From NCBI GenBank assembly GCA_002812745.2, contig NCSJ02000006.1:248001-312000 (forward strand): a DNA stretch of 64,000 bases. Reading direction: 5' to 3'. Source of the DNA: Scytalidium lignicola. Lineage: Eukaryota > Ascomycota > Leotiomycetes. Positions 33,375 through 44,203 of this stretch are shown piece by piece. Each line of letters begins with the position of its first letter. Position 1 is the first letter of the stretch. The translations under genes were made by a program, and so were the position numbers. The notes beneath the pieces were generated by a model. It was not told where the DNA came from and did no database searches. It saw only the letters and a program-made list of their open reading frames with translations.

Positions 33375-35011
33375 TCAAAATTTATTTGGAGTTGGAAGTC
33401 GTGCACATGGGTCTGGAGCGTATTCGATCTGATAAGTGCTATCAAGCTCTCGTGTAATAAAAAGGTACGCATTGAGTGCTTGGCAACGCAACGATCCAAA
33501 ATGCCACTCTTGTGACCTGCATCCCTGGAAAGGACAAGGTACTTCGACAATCTTATCGATGTCGTATGTGAAGCGTCGTCGGAAGAATTCTTGGAGAATG
33601 CCAACGTCCATGAATCTCTCTTCTCCAGTAATCTTGACAACTCTTGATTCCTCAGGGTAGGTGTGAGCAGGCACCTTTATCTTGTTCCATCGAACATCGC
33701 GAATCACACGATTCATAATGGTAAGATTTCCGGTCTCTGCCAAAGTTTTTNAGACATTCGGCTTCTGAACGATTGAAGAGCACAACCTTAGCTGCAGCGG
33801 TTGGGTGTTTTCCAATTGGTGGGTTGATCACTGTAGCATATATTTTGCCAACATTGCGAATGGCTCCAAGGAGATGGGTGTATGTTACATTAGAAGGAAG
33901 CCCAAGAACCCACAAGGAGCAATTCTGGTTATCGGGAATGTTGGCGCTTCGGTTTCTCTCATTTGTTATATCACCAGCATAATTGGTGTGACCTATTAAT
34001 TCTTGTGATAGGATAGCTCGTTGGGTCTGGAGATCTGGTGCAAGACCTTGCTCAAGTAAAGCCGTATGGGATGGTCGAAACTTTTTACGTGGACCACCCA
34101 CATGCGTTGCGGTGAATTGTTCCTGTCGGGCAAAAACTTCTGCTGTCATTCTGTCAATATCTTCATTGCGGATTACAGGTTTGCTGAGATTAGCCCCTGT
34201 TACTAGAACGTGAGGAGCAGCAGCTGTGTTTCCGGATTGTGTACTTTCTAAGGGTGAGGTTGCAACAATGTTCCTATCTAGAGGATTGCCTGGGTACCGT
34301 AAATGTGTGATTGCAGTCTGAGGCTCAGTAATTTCAGAAGAATGAGCTATCTTCAAGTTAGCGTCCTCCCCCTGACATGTGAGACGTAATGAAGACCTAC
34401 GGATTTCCGTTGATCGAAATGCAGATTCACCAAAGTCTTCAGTGCGTTGGCCGGTCAGTATGAACCTGCCGAATTCATCATAATAGGAGGGATACAATTT
34501 TTCCTTTGGAAGGTCTCTATAACTGGGTTCAAGCTGAGCTTGGTTATCTGTGTTAATGATAATCTGAGTTAACGAATTCAAAGCTAGGCTAAATAGATTA
34601 TCACTTACGTGATGGGCTTTTTGTCTCTATCTCATCATCTAGCAGCTCCTCAGCATGGCGTATATGATGACTAATTTCGGGATCGAAGGCTTCTGCTTGA
34701 TACATGTCGCCGTCATATAGCAGGCGTTTGACCCTGTTATTCGTACCGGCAAGATGTCTAGCCGTTGGTATTGATGATGAAGGTTGAACCTGAGAGCCTA
34801 CGTGATAACTTGATGGCGGACTTCCAAATTCAGGGGAAGACTCGTATACCGAATGATATCCTGAGTCTCTGAGCACTCTACTGACATCTTCACGAATGTG
34901 CCTAAATACGAGTCTTTCAAGGCTCTCTTGACTATGTCCACCACTGCCGAATGATAAAGCCGAGGAGGAAAGCGTTGGTTGGTCCTGTTGCGCACAGGTT
35001 TGGTGTGGCAT
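33375..35011 (-). CDS. RRM-like hypothetical protein
   Basis: Predicted RNA-recognition-motif-like protein, about 524 aa, exons 35011–34609 and 34547–33375. The N-terminal 300 residues are low-complexity and Ser/Glu-rich. An RRM-type beta-alpha-beta core follows: CSLWVLGLPSNVTYTHLLGA (RNP2-like strand plus helix) and AAAKVVLFNRSEAE (RNP1-like strand). The aromatic RNP residues are poorly conserved, so RNA binding is uncertain. The sequence has an N at 33751 in a T/A run; counting it as a base shifts the frame, while dropping it joins SEAECL to KTLAETGNL and makes the coding length divisible by three. The N is therefore probably a consensus error. The ATG at 35011 is the first in frame. Confidence 0.75.
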
Positions 35012-35909
35012 GGTGATAGACAAGAATATCTATCAAATTAGGAGGAAATTTTGCTTTCGTGGATGTCGGTATATTCTAAGTTGATTTGGTGGAAATATTT
35101 GAATAGCAACAGTTATGGAGCTTTTGGAGGAATAATGGCAACCAAGAAGTCTAGAAGGTCCCTGAAGAAGTTCGAAGAGGGAATTCGAGCACGATAGAAA
35201 CCCAGGAGACTCTTTGTCCGCCTTAACGCCGAGTTTGTTGTAACTCTAGGTAGTGTCTTTGATCATTCAAACGGTATTGTAAATACTGAAAAGTGTTGGA
35301 CAAAGAAATCTGTTTAGCCATAGTAATAATATCTGAAAACAAGACCTGTATGCCGTAGGAGGAAATTGCCTAGCGGTAATGATGGATTGACCACTACATT
35401 TTAGTGGCTTTCGAGCAGGAATGCTGATAGGTTCCTGCAGGAATCCTCGATCGAATACTTGTTGTCCAGTATGTTTGCCCAGTCACTCTAATATGGATAC
35501 ACCTACTAGCCCCGAATGACATCTTGTTGTAACCATATAAGCAGGTATGGAGCCTCTGAATATTAAGCCCACGCACAGAGGCAATAGTTCTAAGTGACTT
35601 TAATATCTTTTGTGGAAATTATTAAGCTGGACCTCAAAAGCAATAAAGATATAAATGGCTATGCTTCACACCATTCTGCTTTTTCGCTATAGGATCTCAA
35701 TCCTAGACGTCGTTTCAGAAGGACCAGGTGGTTTGAAGTGATGGTGGGCAATACCTCCACCTATTCAAAATATCTGAGATGAAGCCTTCATATTTCCAAC
35801 CTTTGGATTCATAAGCATATTACCAGAAGGCTGACCGTCCGAATAGGAATTGTTAGTGGAACTTCTTAGCCTATCTTCCAAACAAACGACCACAGATAAA
35901 CACAGGAAA
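35012..35909. other. intergenic between HRQ1 3' end and RRM-like gene 5' end
   Basis: About 900 bp. It includes the promoter of the RRM-like gene (minus strand) and the 3' UTR of the helicase gene. Nothing else recognised. Confidence 0.5.
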
Positions 35910-38900
35910 TCATTCACCACCCGTAACCGGTTCTGTCTTGTCCGTCATAAGTTCGCCATTTCCCCTACTTTCTATTTCAACAATAGTCCGCCCACGCCCC
36001 AGCACAGGTTCTGCAAGCACTACCGTCTCAATACCGGCCGGGCTGAACTCCTCCGGACCCATTGGAAGGGAATTAACGTCAATATCCATATTTAAAAGGC
36101 TTTTGAATATAACCTCACTCCCTGCCTTGCTCATAACCTCATTTGCCTCCTTGCACTGGGCCCAAGCAACACATTCGAGGCATCCTTCGTGACAATGACA
36201 ACCTTCAACTCTTCGCAGCGCCTGTTTGAGCAAGAGGTCTACAAACTCAAATGCCTTTGTGTTAATCCCAGATCCACCTGAGCCGCCTTTTGCATCATAG
36301 AATGTGAGTCGGGCGGGTCGCTTTCTTGATGTTTCGCGTTTGGCGAATTCTTTGAGACCTGCCTTGCACTCAGTTCTGACGTCTCCAGGCATACTGATAA
36401 CAAAGTTTGGCATGAGAGCTAAGACAGCATGCTCAGCAGCATGTATAGCTCCAGCAACATTCAACCGCCTCTCCACCAGTATCTCAAGTGCTTTCTTCGG
36501 TACATCGAGCCACATACCCTTGCTATGAATAATTATAGGTGGATTTTCAACCTGAACAGCGTCGAGAATGCGTCCTCTCTTATCCACTTTGAAAAAGCCA
36601 AAAACATTTGCTTGTATTTTTATCGAGCCATAATATGCGCGAGAAAGGGAATTAGGGATTTTCCTAGTTGCTTCAGTCTCAACGGGATCAACATCAGTGA
36701 AGTCTCGTTGTTGAGTTGTCCAATCCACTTTGACTCTCTCCACTCGTGCTATTTTTTGATCTGGGTTGAATTCCTTGACAAGATATGTATTGCCTTGATG
36801 AAGGAAGATGCCGCCGTCATATATGGTAAAGAATGCCCTCGACGCCTCCACTTCTTCTAATACAATATTTCGGCCATGAGTGGTGTCTACGACAGCGAAA
36901 TGGTCTTCTTCGGTATTCCGGATAGAGACAAATTTTGATGGTTGCGGCCGGAATCGCTCGTTACAGTGATAGAAGCCTAGTTCATCTTTAACCATGTGTT
37001 CTTCTGCTATCTTCGCCAATTCTTTACCAAAGTACACGGAGTCCTCGTCTGGTCGGATAGGCATTTCATAAGCAGCGCACTGTATATGACCCTCTAGAAC
37101 TAGCATATTCTGGAGATCAACTTGAAGCTCACAGTTTGGTGTCGTGAATATTTCGTCTGGGTTATTCATGTAGTGTTGATCTGTTGGAAAGGAATCTCCA
37201 AGTAGAATTGATAATGAATCCTTATTTCTACGGCCAGCTCTTCCACTCTGCTGTCGTAAATTTGCAATTGTGTAGGGAAAACCAACAGTAACAACTGCGT
37301 CAAGAGATCCGATATCAATACCAAGTTCAAGTGCTGAGGTAGCCACGATGCCCAATAACTTTCCTTCAAACATCTCCCGCTCGATCTGCCGTCTATCTTG
37401 TGGGGTATAACCACCTCTGTAGCCCATCACCCGACTCGTAACCTCTGAGCGATTTAGAGAGGTCAACTCTTGTTTCACTAGTCCCACTAAAATCTCACAG
37501 CTCTTCCTTACTGTGCAAAAAGCTATCACTCGAACACCTCGCAAAATAAGCTGACAAAATAGCCTAGCTGATTCTGCTAGAGAGTCACCACGTCCACTTC
37601 CGGGATCTCCAGGTACTCTATATGGTGTATTCCAACACAAGAATTCTTTCTTTCCAGAAGGAGAGCCATCAAAGTCTGTCATACGGACATTATTTATGCC
37701 AAAGATAGTCTTGAAATGCCCCTGGGGGTTTGCAACAGTTGCAGAACAGGATATAAACTTGATATGACGGTTACCTACAGCTGCACAAATTCTTCTCAGC
37801 CTTCGCATTATGAAGGCGACATGAGATCCAAAGAGGCCATTGTAAACGTGGATTTCATCAACCACGACGTATTTCAAGTTCTTTAGGAATGTTCTCCATT
37901 TTTCCTCTTGTGGAAGGATAGTAATGTGCAACATGTCAGGATTCGTAAATATAATCCTGCCCTCGTCTCGGATCAAATTGCGATCCGACATTGGAGTGTC
38001 TCCATCGAATGTCTCTATGATAGTCTCTTCAAGTCCTGGCATATAATGCAGCATCTCTTTTAGACTTCTTTTCTGATCTTGAGCTAGTGCCTTGGTTGGA
38101 AAGATGTATATGGCTCTGGAATTCTGGTCCCTTTCTAGCTCATATATGACTGGTAATTGGTAAATTAAAGATTTTCCTGAACTAGTAGACGTAGCGACAA
38201 TGACATGGTGACCATCATGAAGATTATTAAGAGCTTCTGCTTGATGAGCATAAAACTGGGTTATCCCCTTCGCATTGTATAGTGCATTCACAAGATTCTG
38301 GCTAAGTTGAAAATTTAGCTCACCATAAATGGGCTCTTGAGGACTGAACACACGATGTCCATCAGGAACTACCTGCCCTGTATACCATTCACTGGCTTTG
38401 AGTTCAGCTATGATTTCGGGAATAGACTTTCGTTCTTCTGGAATCGATTCTGGCAAATGACTGAAATCGGGCTTCGGTGTATTCATTCCGGAGGACGGAA
38501 TCGGAATAAAAGCTTTCGCCCTTTCCTTCAACTCATCTTCTGAATTAAGTATCTCATTATTGCAATATCTCAGGAACTCATTAACTGCTTTAGTGAATCT
38601 CGTATTTCGCTTTTCGATAAGTCCCGTCATTTGCTTTTGGCTGTATGCTGGCATTTTTAATGGCTCATTTCGCAACTTCTTGGACGACGATTTGGTAATT
38701 TCACCGGTCTGTTTGTCCTGGATACCACGTTTCAAATCTCCATCAATAAATTCGAAGAGTAAAACCTCATTGCCATTCCCTATCTCTTCCCTGCCATTTG
38801 TTTCCATACTTTCAAGCCCTGTGATACCACCAATAGATGCATCTGACTCATGGCTAGCAACGTGCCAACTCCTTGCCGCACTACTCTTGAAGGGATCATC

Positions 38901-39362
38901 TTTTTCGGCTCCTTTTACATCAATTTGAAGTATAGCTTCGTCAACATAGGCAAAGTTCATGCCTTCGGGACGGAGTGCTACAATTTGCGCAACATCTTCA
39001 ATTTTTAGTGCTCGCTTTATGTGGCCCTCGACCGCAATTTTAATCGTATCGAAAGTCGTTGCTAAATGCTTTCTCGTACAGCAAAAAGTGAACACTATAT
39101 TCAACGCACGATGCGTCTTTTCGAGCGATCTAAAGTGTTCAGGCCATGGCACATCCGGCTTAACTGAATTTGAACTCTCAGAGTTGCTCCTTGCTAACTG
39201 AGGTACGATTGAAGACTTTTGTTTACCCCGTGGTTTCCGGCCGCCATCATGTGTTTTCAATGGGACTATCGCCACATCCTTAGAGACATTCTCCTTGAGG
39301 TAAGATTCTGCTTCTTCACTGTCTGCGCGCTTACGCTTCATTGGAGGTTCGTTTGATGCCAT
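35910..39362 (-). CDS. HRQ1: ATP-dependent DNA helicase HRQ1 (RecQ4-type)
   Basis: Superfamily 2 3'-5' DNA helicase acting in genome maintenance, notably crosslink repair and telomere control in yeast. It is a single uninterrupted exon of 1150 aa. The start is the ATG at 39362 (MASNEPPMKRKR), which begins a basic nuclear-type tail. Motif I ATSTSSGKS is at about residue 390, motif II VVDEIHVYNG at about 500, and the helicase C-terminal lobe includes QQSGRAGRRN (motif VI) at about 705. The C-terminal MZB/DUF1998 region has the cysteine cluster CHCHEGCLECVAWAQC at about 1055–1070. All expected domains are present, so it looks intact. Confidence 0.93.
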   Translation of the reverse strand: MASNEPPMKRKRADSEEAESYLKENVSKDVAIVPLKTHDGGRKPRGKQKSSIVPQLARSNSESSNSVKPDVPWPEHFRSLEKTHRALNIVFTFCCTRKHLATTFDTIKIAVEGHIKRALKIEDVAQIVALRPEGMNFAYVDEAILQIDVKGAEKDDPFKSSAARSWHVASHESDASIGGITGLESMETNGREEIGNGNEVLLFEFIDGDLKRGIQDKQTGEITKSSSKKLRNEPLKMPAYSQKQMTGLIEKRNTRFTKAVNEFLRYCNNEILNSEDELKERAKAFIPIPSSGMNTPKPDFSHLPESIPEERKSIPEIIAELKASEWYTGQVVPDGHRVFSPQEPIYGELNFQLSQNLVNALYNAKGITQFYAHQAEALNNLHDGHHVIVATSTSSGKSLIYQLPVIYELERDQNSRAIYIFPTKALAQDQKRSLKEMLHYMPGLEETIIETFDGDTPMSDRNLIRDEGRIIFTNPDMLHITILPQEEKWRTFLKNLKYVVVDEIHVYNGLFGSHVAFIMRRLRRICAAVGNRHIKFISCSATVANPQGHFKTIFGINNVRMTDFDGSPSGKKEFLCWNTPYRVPGDPGSGRGDSLAESARLFCQLILRGVRVIAFCTVRKSCEILVGLVKQELTSLNRSEVTSRVMGYRGGYTPQDRRQIEREMFEGKLLGIVATSALELGIDIGSLDAVVTVGFPYTIANLRQQSGRAGRRNKDSLSILLGDSFPTDQHYMNNPDEIFTTPNCELQVDLQNMLVLEGHIQCAAYEMPIRPDEDSVYFGKELAKIAEEHMVKDELGFYHCNERFRPQPSKFVSIRNTEEDHFAVVDTTHGRNIVLEEVEASRAFFTIYDGGIFLHQGNTYLVKEFNPDQKIARVERVKVDWTTQQRDFTDVDPVETEATRKIPNSLSRAYYGSIKIQANVFGFFKVDKRGRILDAVQVENPPIIIHSKGMWLDVPKKALEILVERRLNVAGAIHAAEHAVLALMPNFVISMPGDVRTECKAGLKEFAKRETSRKRPARLTFYDAKGGSGGSGINTKAFEFVDLLLKQALRRVEGCHCHEGCLECVAWAQCKEANEVMSKAGSEVIFKSLLNMDIDVNSLPMGPEEFSPAGIETVVLAEPVLGRGRTIVEIESRGNGELMTDKTEPVTGGE

Positions 39363-40864
39363 GGTCACTTACAGTATGGACAGCCATTATGGGCGTTTGA
39401 CATAGTGGCCAACCATAAATATCTGGGTTAGATCGCGGGGTTGGTGGTCAAATCAAACTTGACGCGCTAAGTCGCCAAATCACATGATTCATCTTAAATT
39501 AATACCGTACGCTAGGATCCACAATTGGGTCGTTCTATTCTTTTGTAGGCTGTTCTCTATCCTGTTGTGAATAATATTTATGTTTCTTCTACTTAACATC
39601 TAAATAATGCGGGAAGTTACTAGTATGAAATACGATTGTTGCTACCCTCCAAAACCAAACACCCAAACTTCCTATCTGCTCAGAGTCAAGCATGTGGATT
39701 TGTGGGGAAACAATAGGGACACGAGCCACAAATTCTCTTAATTCTGCGGGCGTGTACCAAAACATAAAGTTGAGGTAAGGCCGCCACTCTAAGGTTAAAT
39801 TAACTAGGGCCCAGAAGTTTAGCTTTCTTAACATCTCAAATAAATTACAATTACTAGGATCAAGTCCAGTTCATGCATAAGTCTGTGTCTTTTAGGCTAG
39901 ATTAGCCTGTTTGGGCTCTTCGGCTACAACTGCCGCCAGCTAAAATTGGAGAAAGTTACCAGTATTTACTAGCCGCCAATTGCACAAAATATGACCCGCC
40001 AGCTATGGGCTGACTGCGCGGGTCGATGCACAGTGAGCCTCTTCCGTACCAATCTATTCAACGTTAGCTGACAACATGTAGGACAGGTAAGACCATTCTA
40101 ACTTGATATCAATATATTCTAATACATTTGTGCCCAAACACTACAGGGAGTGTGGTGCATCTGCTAAAGTTTTTCAATCAGGCGATGTATCTGTTCATGC
40201 AAGCTGCCAAATGCTCAACATATATAGTAAGGCTGAGCGCCCAGGCGTAACCTATATTTAGACTCTATGCTGGTCTTGATAATTTGTACTTGAGATTGGG
40301 GCTGATTATTTAGGTTTGGCGCATGGCTTGATGCTGAAAGGAACTAAAGCTGCAGCGGCTACAGCGAATTTTGGGTTGATGTTGGTGCTCGTGTGTGCCT
40401 AAATAAAGGCTCACTTGAGAATATGAAAGGATAGGTCGCCTGACTTGCAGCTAAACAGTACAAAGTATGATTGCATCGTTCATAATAACCAGTCACAACT
40501 GCGGAATCAGCTTAATCCTTAAGCAAAGAACTCAGATACTTGCTAAATATTGGTAGATACCAAAGCATATCCAAACAGATTATCCGAATCCGACACACCT
40601 TAGCGGATTTTTGAGCATCTTGATTTGAAGGTTGAAATACTCTATCCGAATATGTGAACTTTTTCCGATCGGGAGCTCTAAGCCTTCGCGACCGAATAAA
40701 TCAAACGAGACCTTCCCCAAACCCAACGCATCCTTCTTCAGACTTGATGGTCTTGACCTCCTTACATAGTACTATATGAGGGAGGCGCACATAGACTCAA
40801 TTTCCACCATCTCAAACTCCTGCAAGTAATCGTCAAAGGAAGGTACTTATACCCCAATGAAATC
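39363..40864. other. intergenic between HRQ1 and HET–ANK gene
   Basis: About 1.5 kb of divergent upstream DNA. The 81-codon minus frame at 39589–39834 has no recognised homology. The segment near 39950–40030 (with gccgcc and cccgcc repeats) could be an old insertion, but no boundaries are seen. Promoters of both neighbours must lie here. Confidence 0.45.
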
Positions 40865-42796
40865 ATGCGTCTACTTAATACGGACAGCCTCGAGGTAGAA
40901 CAATTTGACGATGGCAAAATACCACTATACGCTATCCTGTCACATACGTGGGACAATGAGGAGGTTACCTTGCAGGATATGGAAGGAACCCTCGTACCAA
41001 ACAAGAAGGGATATGAGAAGGTCAAAAGATGCTCCGCCGTAGCCATGGCCAACGGATACAAATATGTCTGGATAGACACATGCTGCATTGACAAGACAAG
41101 TAGCGCGGAGCTCTCCGAAGCGATCAACTCTATGTACCGTTGGTATCAGGACGCTGAGATATGCTACGCATATCTTGCCGATGTACCTTCGAAGTCGTTC
41201 ACAGACAGCAGGTGGTTTACTAGAGGATGGACCCTTCAAGAGCTAATCGCTCCGTCGACGGTCATATTTTTTGATGCAGAATGGAAACAATTGGGAACCA
41301 AGATAGATCTACAACAAGACATATCCAATTGTACTGGTATTCCTCTCAGTGTGTTTTCAGACGATAACGACCTTGAAATGTATAGCGTCGCCCAAAGAAT
41401 GTCATGGGCTGCGAAGAGAACAACATCGAGAACTGAAGATCTCGCCTATTGCTTATTGGGCATATTTGGCCTCAACATGCCGCTGATATACGGAGAAAGA
41501 GAAACTGCCTTCATTAGACTTCAGGAAGAAATTATGAGGCTCTCGGAAGACCACAGTCTCTTCGCATGGAAATCTCCTAACGATCGGGGCGGACTTCTGG
41601 CTACCTCTCCAGCTGCATTCATCAATTCTGGCAACATTGTTCAATCCAGTCCTTTCGGTACTTTTAACAGCCCTCTAACTGTGAGCAGTAGAGGGATCCA
41701 TTTGGAACTCCGTTTTATCGGTATAGGTCATCCGGGATTAGGGCTTGCAGTCCTTCATTGTGAAGAAAGTGGGAAGGAAGATAAGCCAATCGCCATCTAC
41801 GTCAAAGATTTATTTTTAACAATGGAACAATTTGAGAGAGTTCGAAGTGAGCAATTCGAATGGGTCGACCTAAGAAAAATTAGACCGTCACAATATCCTG
41901 TGAGAAGGATATGTGTACGAACAGGGAGGATGGCATATTCTCGGAAACCAAAACACCGTGGGAAACTGGATAGCACCTCTCTAGATATCTACTCAAGCTT
42001 AATGAATTTTAAATCACCTACAATACTACTCTTGGTGGGAGCAGAAAGTGGACTCCAGGACATCGTTTGGATAGCTCTTACACAAAGCGACGTTAAGATC
42101 AACTTTCAGGATGAATTTGGGCAGACGGCCTTATTACGAGCGGCAAGAGGGGGTTACAAGACGATTGTCATGATGTTACTAGCTCAAAGCAATATTAACG
42201 TCGACTTGAAGGATAATGATAACCGGACACCGCTGTGGTGGGCTGCTGGAGAGGGACATGAGGCTATTGTACGGCTGCTGCTCGACAAGGGTGCCAACAA
42301 TGAGTTTGGCCACACACCACTAGTACAGGCTGCCAGAAACGGACACACGGTTGTTGTGCAGCTGCTGCTCGACAATGGTGCCAACATTGAGTCAAAAGAT
42401 GAGTATGGCCAAACACCACTGGCGTTGGCCGCTAGGAAGGGATATAAGGCTGTTGTACAGCTGCTGCTCGACAAGGGTGCTAACACTGAGTCAAAAGATG
42501 TGCATGGCCAAACACCGCTGTGGTGGGCTGCTAGGATGGGACGTGAGGCTGTTGTACGGCTGCTGCTCGACAAGGGCGCTAACACTGAGTCAAAAGATGT
42601 GCATGGCCAAACACCGCTGTGGTGTGCTGCTAGGATGGGACATGAGGCTATTGTACAGCTGCTGCTCGACAAGGGTGCCAATATCGAGTCGGAGGATAAT
42701 AACCGGTTTCCCAGTATGCCGCTGTCACTGGCTAATAAATACGGGCACAGGGACGTCGTGCAGTTGCTTCAATCTCGACAAGGGCATCAACATTGA
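40865..42796 (+). CDS. HET-domain protein with ankyrin repeats
   Basis: Heterokaryon-incompatibility-type protein (643 aa, one exon), of the class used by fungi for non-self recognition and regulated cell death. The N-terminal HET domain shows YAILSHTWDNEEVTLQDM (from residue 22), YVWIDTCCIDK and RWFTRGWTLQELIAP. A linker (about 170–385) follows, then seven ankyrin repeats of 31–34 residues ending in DVVQLL. Repeats 4–6 have nearly the same DNA sequence (see repeat entry). The reading frame ends in TGA right after a frameshift in the last repeat, while ankyrin coding traces continue out of frame to about 42866. The protein is therefore probably shorter than its ancestor. Confidence 0.9.
   Translation: MRLLNTDSLEVEQFDDGKIPLYAILSHTWDNEEVTLQDMEGTLVPNKKGYEKVKRCSAVAMANGYKYVWIDTCCIDKTSSAELSEAINSMYRWYQDAEICYAYLADVPSKSFTDSRWFTRGWTLQELIAPSTVIFFDAEWKQLGTKIDLQQDISNCTGIPLSVFSDDNDLEMYSVAQRMSWAAKRTTSRTEDLAYCLLGIFGLNMPLIYGERETAFIRLQEEIMRLSEDHSLFAWKSPNDRGGLLATSPAAFINSGNIVQSSPFGTFNSPLTVSSRGIHLELRFIGIGHPGLGLAVLHCEESGKEDKPIAIYVKDLFLTMEQFERVRSEQFEWVDLRKIRPSQYPVRRICVRTGRMAYSRKPKHRGKLDSTSLDIYSSLMNFKSPTILLLVGAESGLQDIVWIALTQSDVKINFQDEFGQTALLRAARGGYKTIVMMLLAQSNINVDLKDNDNRTPLWWAAGEGHEAIVRLLLDKGANNEFGHTPLVQAARNGHTVVVQLLLDNGANIESKDEYGQTPLALAARKGYKAVVQLLLDKGANTESKDVHGQTPLWWAARMGREAVVRLLLDKGANTESKDVHGQTPLWCAARMGHEAIVQLLLDKGANIESEDNNRFPSMPLSLANKYGHRDVVQLLQSRQGHQH
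42482..42679 (+). repeat. two tandem 99-bp ankyrin-coding units, about 94% identical
   Basis: Unit 1 is 42482–42580 and unit 2 is 42581–42679. By eye they differ at six positions, five or more of which are transitions. Units upstream (42300–42481) are related but more diverged. The period equals 33 codons, one ankyrin repeat. Confidence 0.85.
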
Positions 42797-43684
42797 GATG
42801 AAGGATAATAAGCACTTCAGCCGGATGCCGCTGTTGTAGGCCGCCGAGAATGGGCACGAGACTAAAACATAAGACCAAGTATAAGAGTCAGGCTCGAGGT
42901 CGAGGAAACGTACATTCTCTGACTATGCATTTAAATATTTAGGGGTCAACTCTTTGGTTTCTGAGATATCCATGATCTTCTGAGTAATACTCAGCTTGGG
43001 GAATGTTATTCTCAATGACTAAAGTTAGTAGTGACTCCATGTCATTAGAACTTAAATCACAAAACTCATAGACTTTAATTAGAAGCGGTGAAATTCAGGA
43101 GCATACAAGTCAAAGCACTCTCAACTTCAGCAATTTGTCGGCCTAATTGAAAAAAACAATGCTGTGGTTCCTTCCGTGATTTATGCGTAGATCCATTTGC
43201 CTCCCAAGAATAGAGGGGAGGGGGTATACATTCCAACCGTATCCAGATCCGTCGAGATATGCGCCATCGAAGTGGGCGACCGGGGGGAAGAGCGGGGGGG
43301 TTGAGGCTTAATACCCATAGCACGGACCACGCGACGCCTGCAAGGATACTCCCCCAGCGTAAACACTGCTATTCAGCACTAGGATGATGAACAGAGCAGC
43401 AAAGTGGTCATGGACGCACCCGTAATATAAGGTAAGGATTGACGTGAAATAACAACCAACTATTAGACCCACAATCGGTTTAGGACAAAGTTCCAAATCA
43501 CTAAAAATTGATTGCCTATCTAAGTAATCTGAAAATAGAGTCTAGTATCCAAGAAAATTATGAGCACATTCCATACTAGAGCACTCTTGAAATCATATGC
43601 ATCTCAACCATCTACCAGAAGGGAAAGCTCCCAAAATTCGCTGCGGAGAGGGATCTATCTGTGAGATGTCCTAGTAGTACTCAT
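42797..43684. other. ankyrin remnant and intergenic region
   Basis: The first 70 bp carry decayed ankyrin coding traces (frame shifted, with a TAG in MPLL*AAENGHETK). The remaining 800 bp have no supportable gene; they include a purine tract near 43270–43300. The region lies upstream of nothing on the plus strand and downstream of the secreted SH3b-like gene on the minus strand. Confidence 0.5.
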
Positions 43685-44203
43685 TTAACAGGCACCGAGA
43701 CGAGCTACACAGCATATCATATTAGCAATAGAGAAGAAGATATGCTAAGGGATAGAACTTTACCGATAGTGCAGTGATTATCAGTGTAGGCACCATTGAT
43801 GAAGCAGTGGCCCCCGTTCCACACAAGCTTGTCCCAAGTGCTGAAATATCCAAAGTTAGTACCGGTCTCCCTTTCGTTCGGTGAAAAGGATTACTCACCA
43901 ATTGCCATCGACACATTCGCCTCTTTCGTAGCATTGGAATGTGTATGAATCTCCCTCATGAGCGATCCAAGGGGCTGGGTAAGAGGTGCTTGGCCCGGTA
44001 CGGCAGTTCACATAGGTGGAAACGTTGATAATTTTGCAGGTCTGCGAGCTCCGTTCGAAGAGGTCTCTGGCTGAGATTGGAGTGCTGGTAGCTGGGTCAC
44101 CTTCCTCGAGTGCAACCGGGGCAGCTCCTTCGGGGACTGGTGAGGCAAGGGCAGTGAATGGGAGAATGAAGAACAAGGTGGAGACGGTGGTGGAGAACTT
44201 CAT
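43685..44203 (-). CDS. small secreted cysteine-rich protein, SH3b-like
   Basis: Predicted secreted protein of 133 aa, exons 44203–43899, 43840–43764 and 43704–43685. A signal peptide is clear (MKFSTTVSTLFFILPFTALA). An acidic Pro/Glu propeptide-like stretch with a short FERSS link leads to the mature core. The core CKIINVSTYVNCRTGPSTSY, then FQCYERGECVDGNCTWD and HCFINGAYTDNHC, has eight cysteines and resembles the SH3b/cell-wall-recognition module seen in small fungal secreted proteins. The third exon gives ARLGAC and a stop; reading through the second intron instead gives a different tail. Its role (cell-wall or host interaction) is inference. Confidence 0.8.

Noticed and set aside
39589..39834. 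81-codon minus-strand frame upstream of the HRQ1 gene
   Set aside because: No start context, family signature or splice structure; AT-rich flanks.
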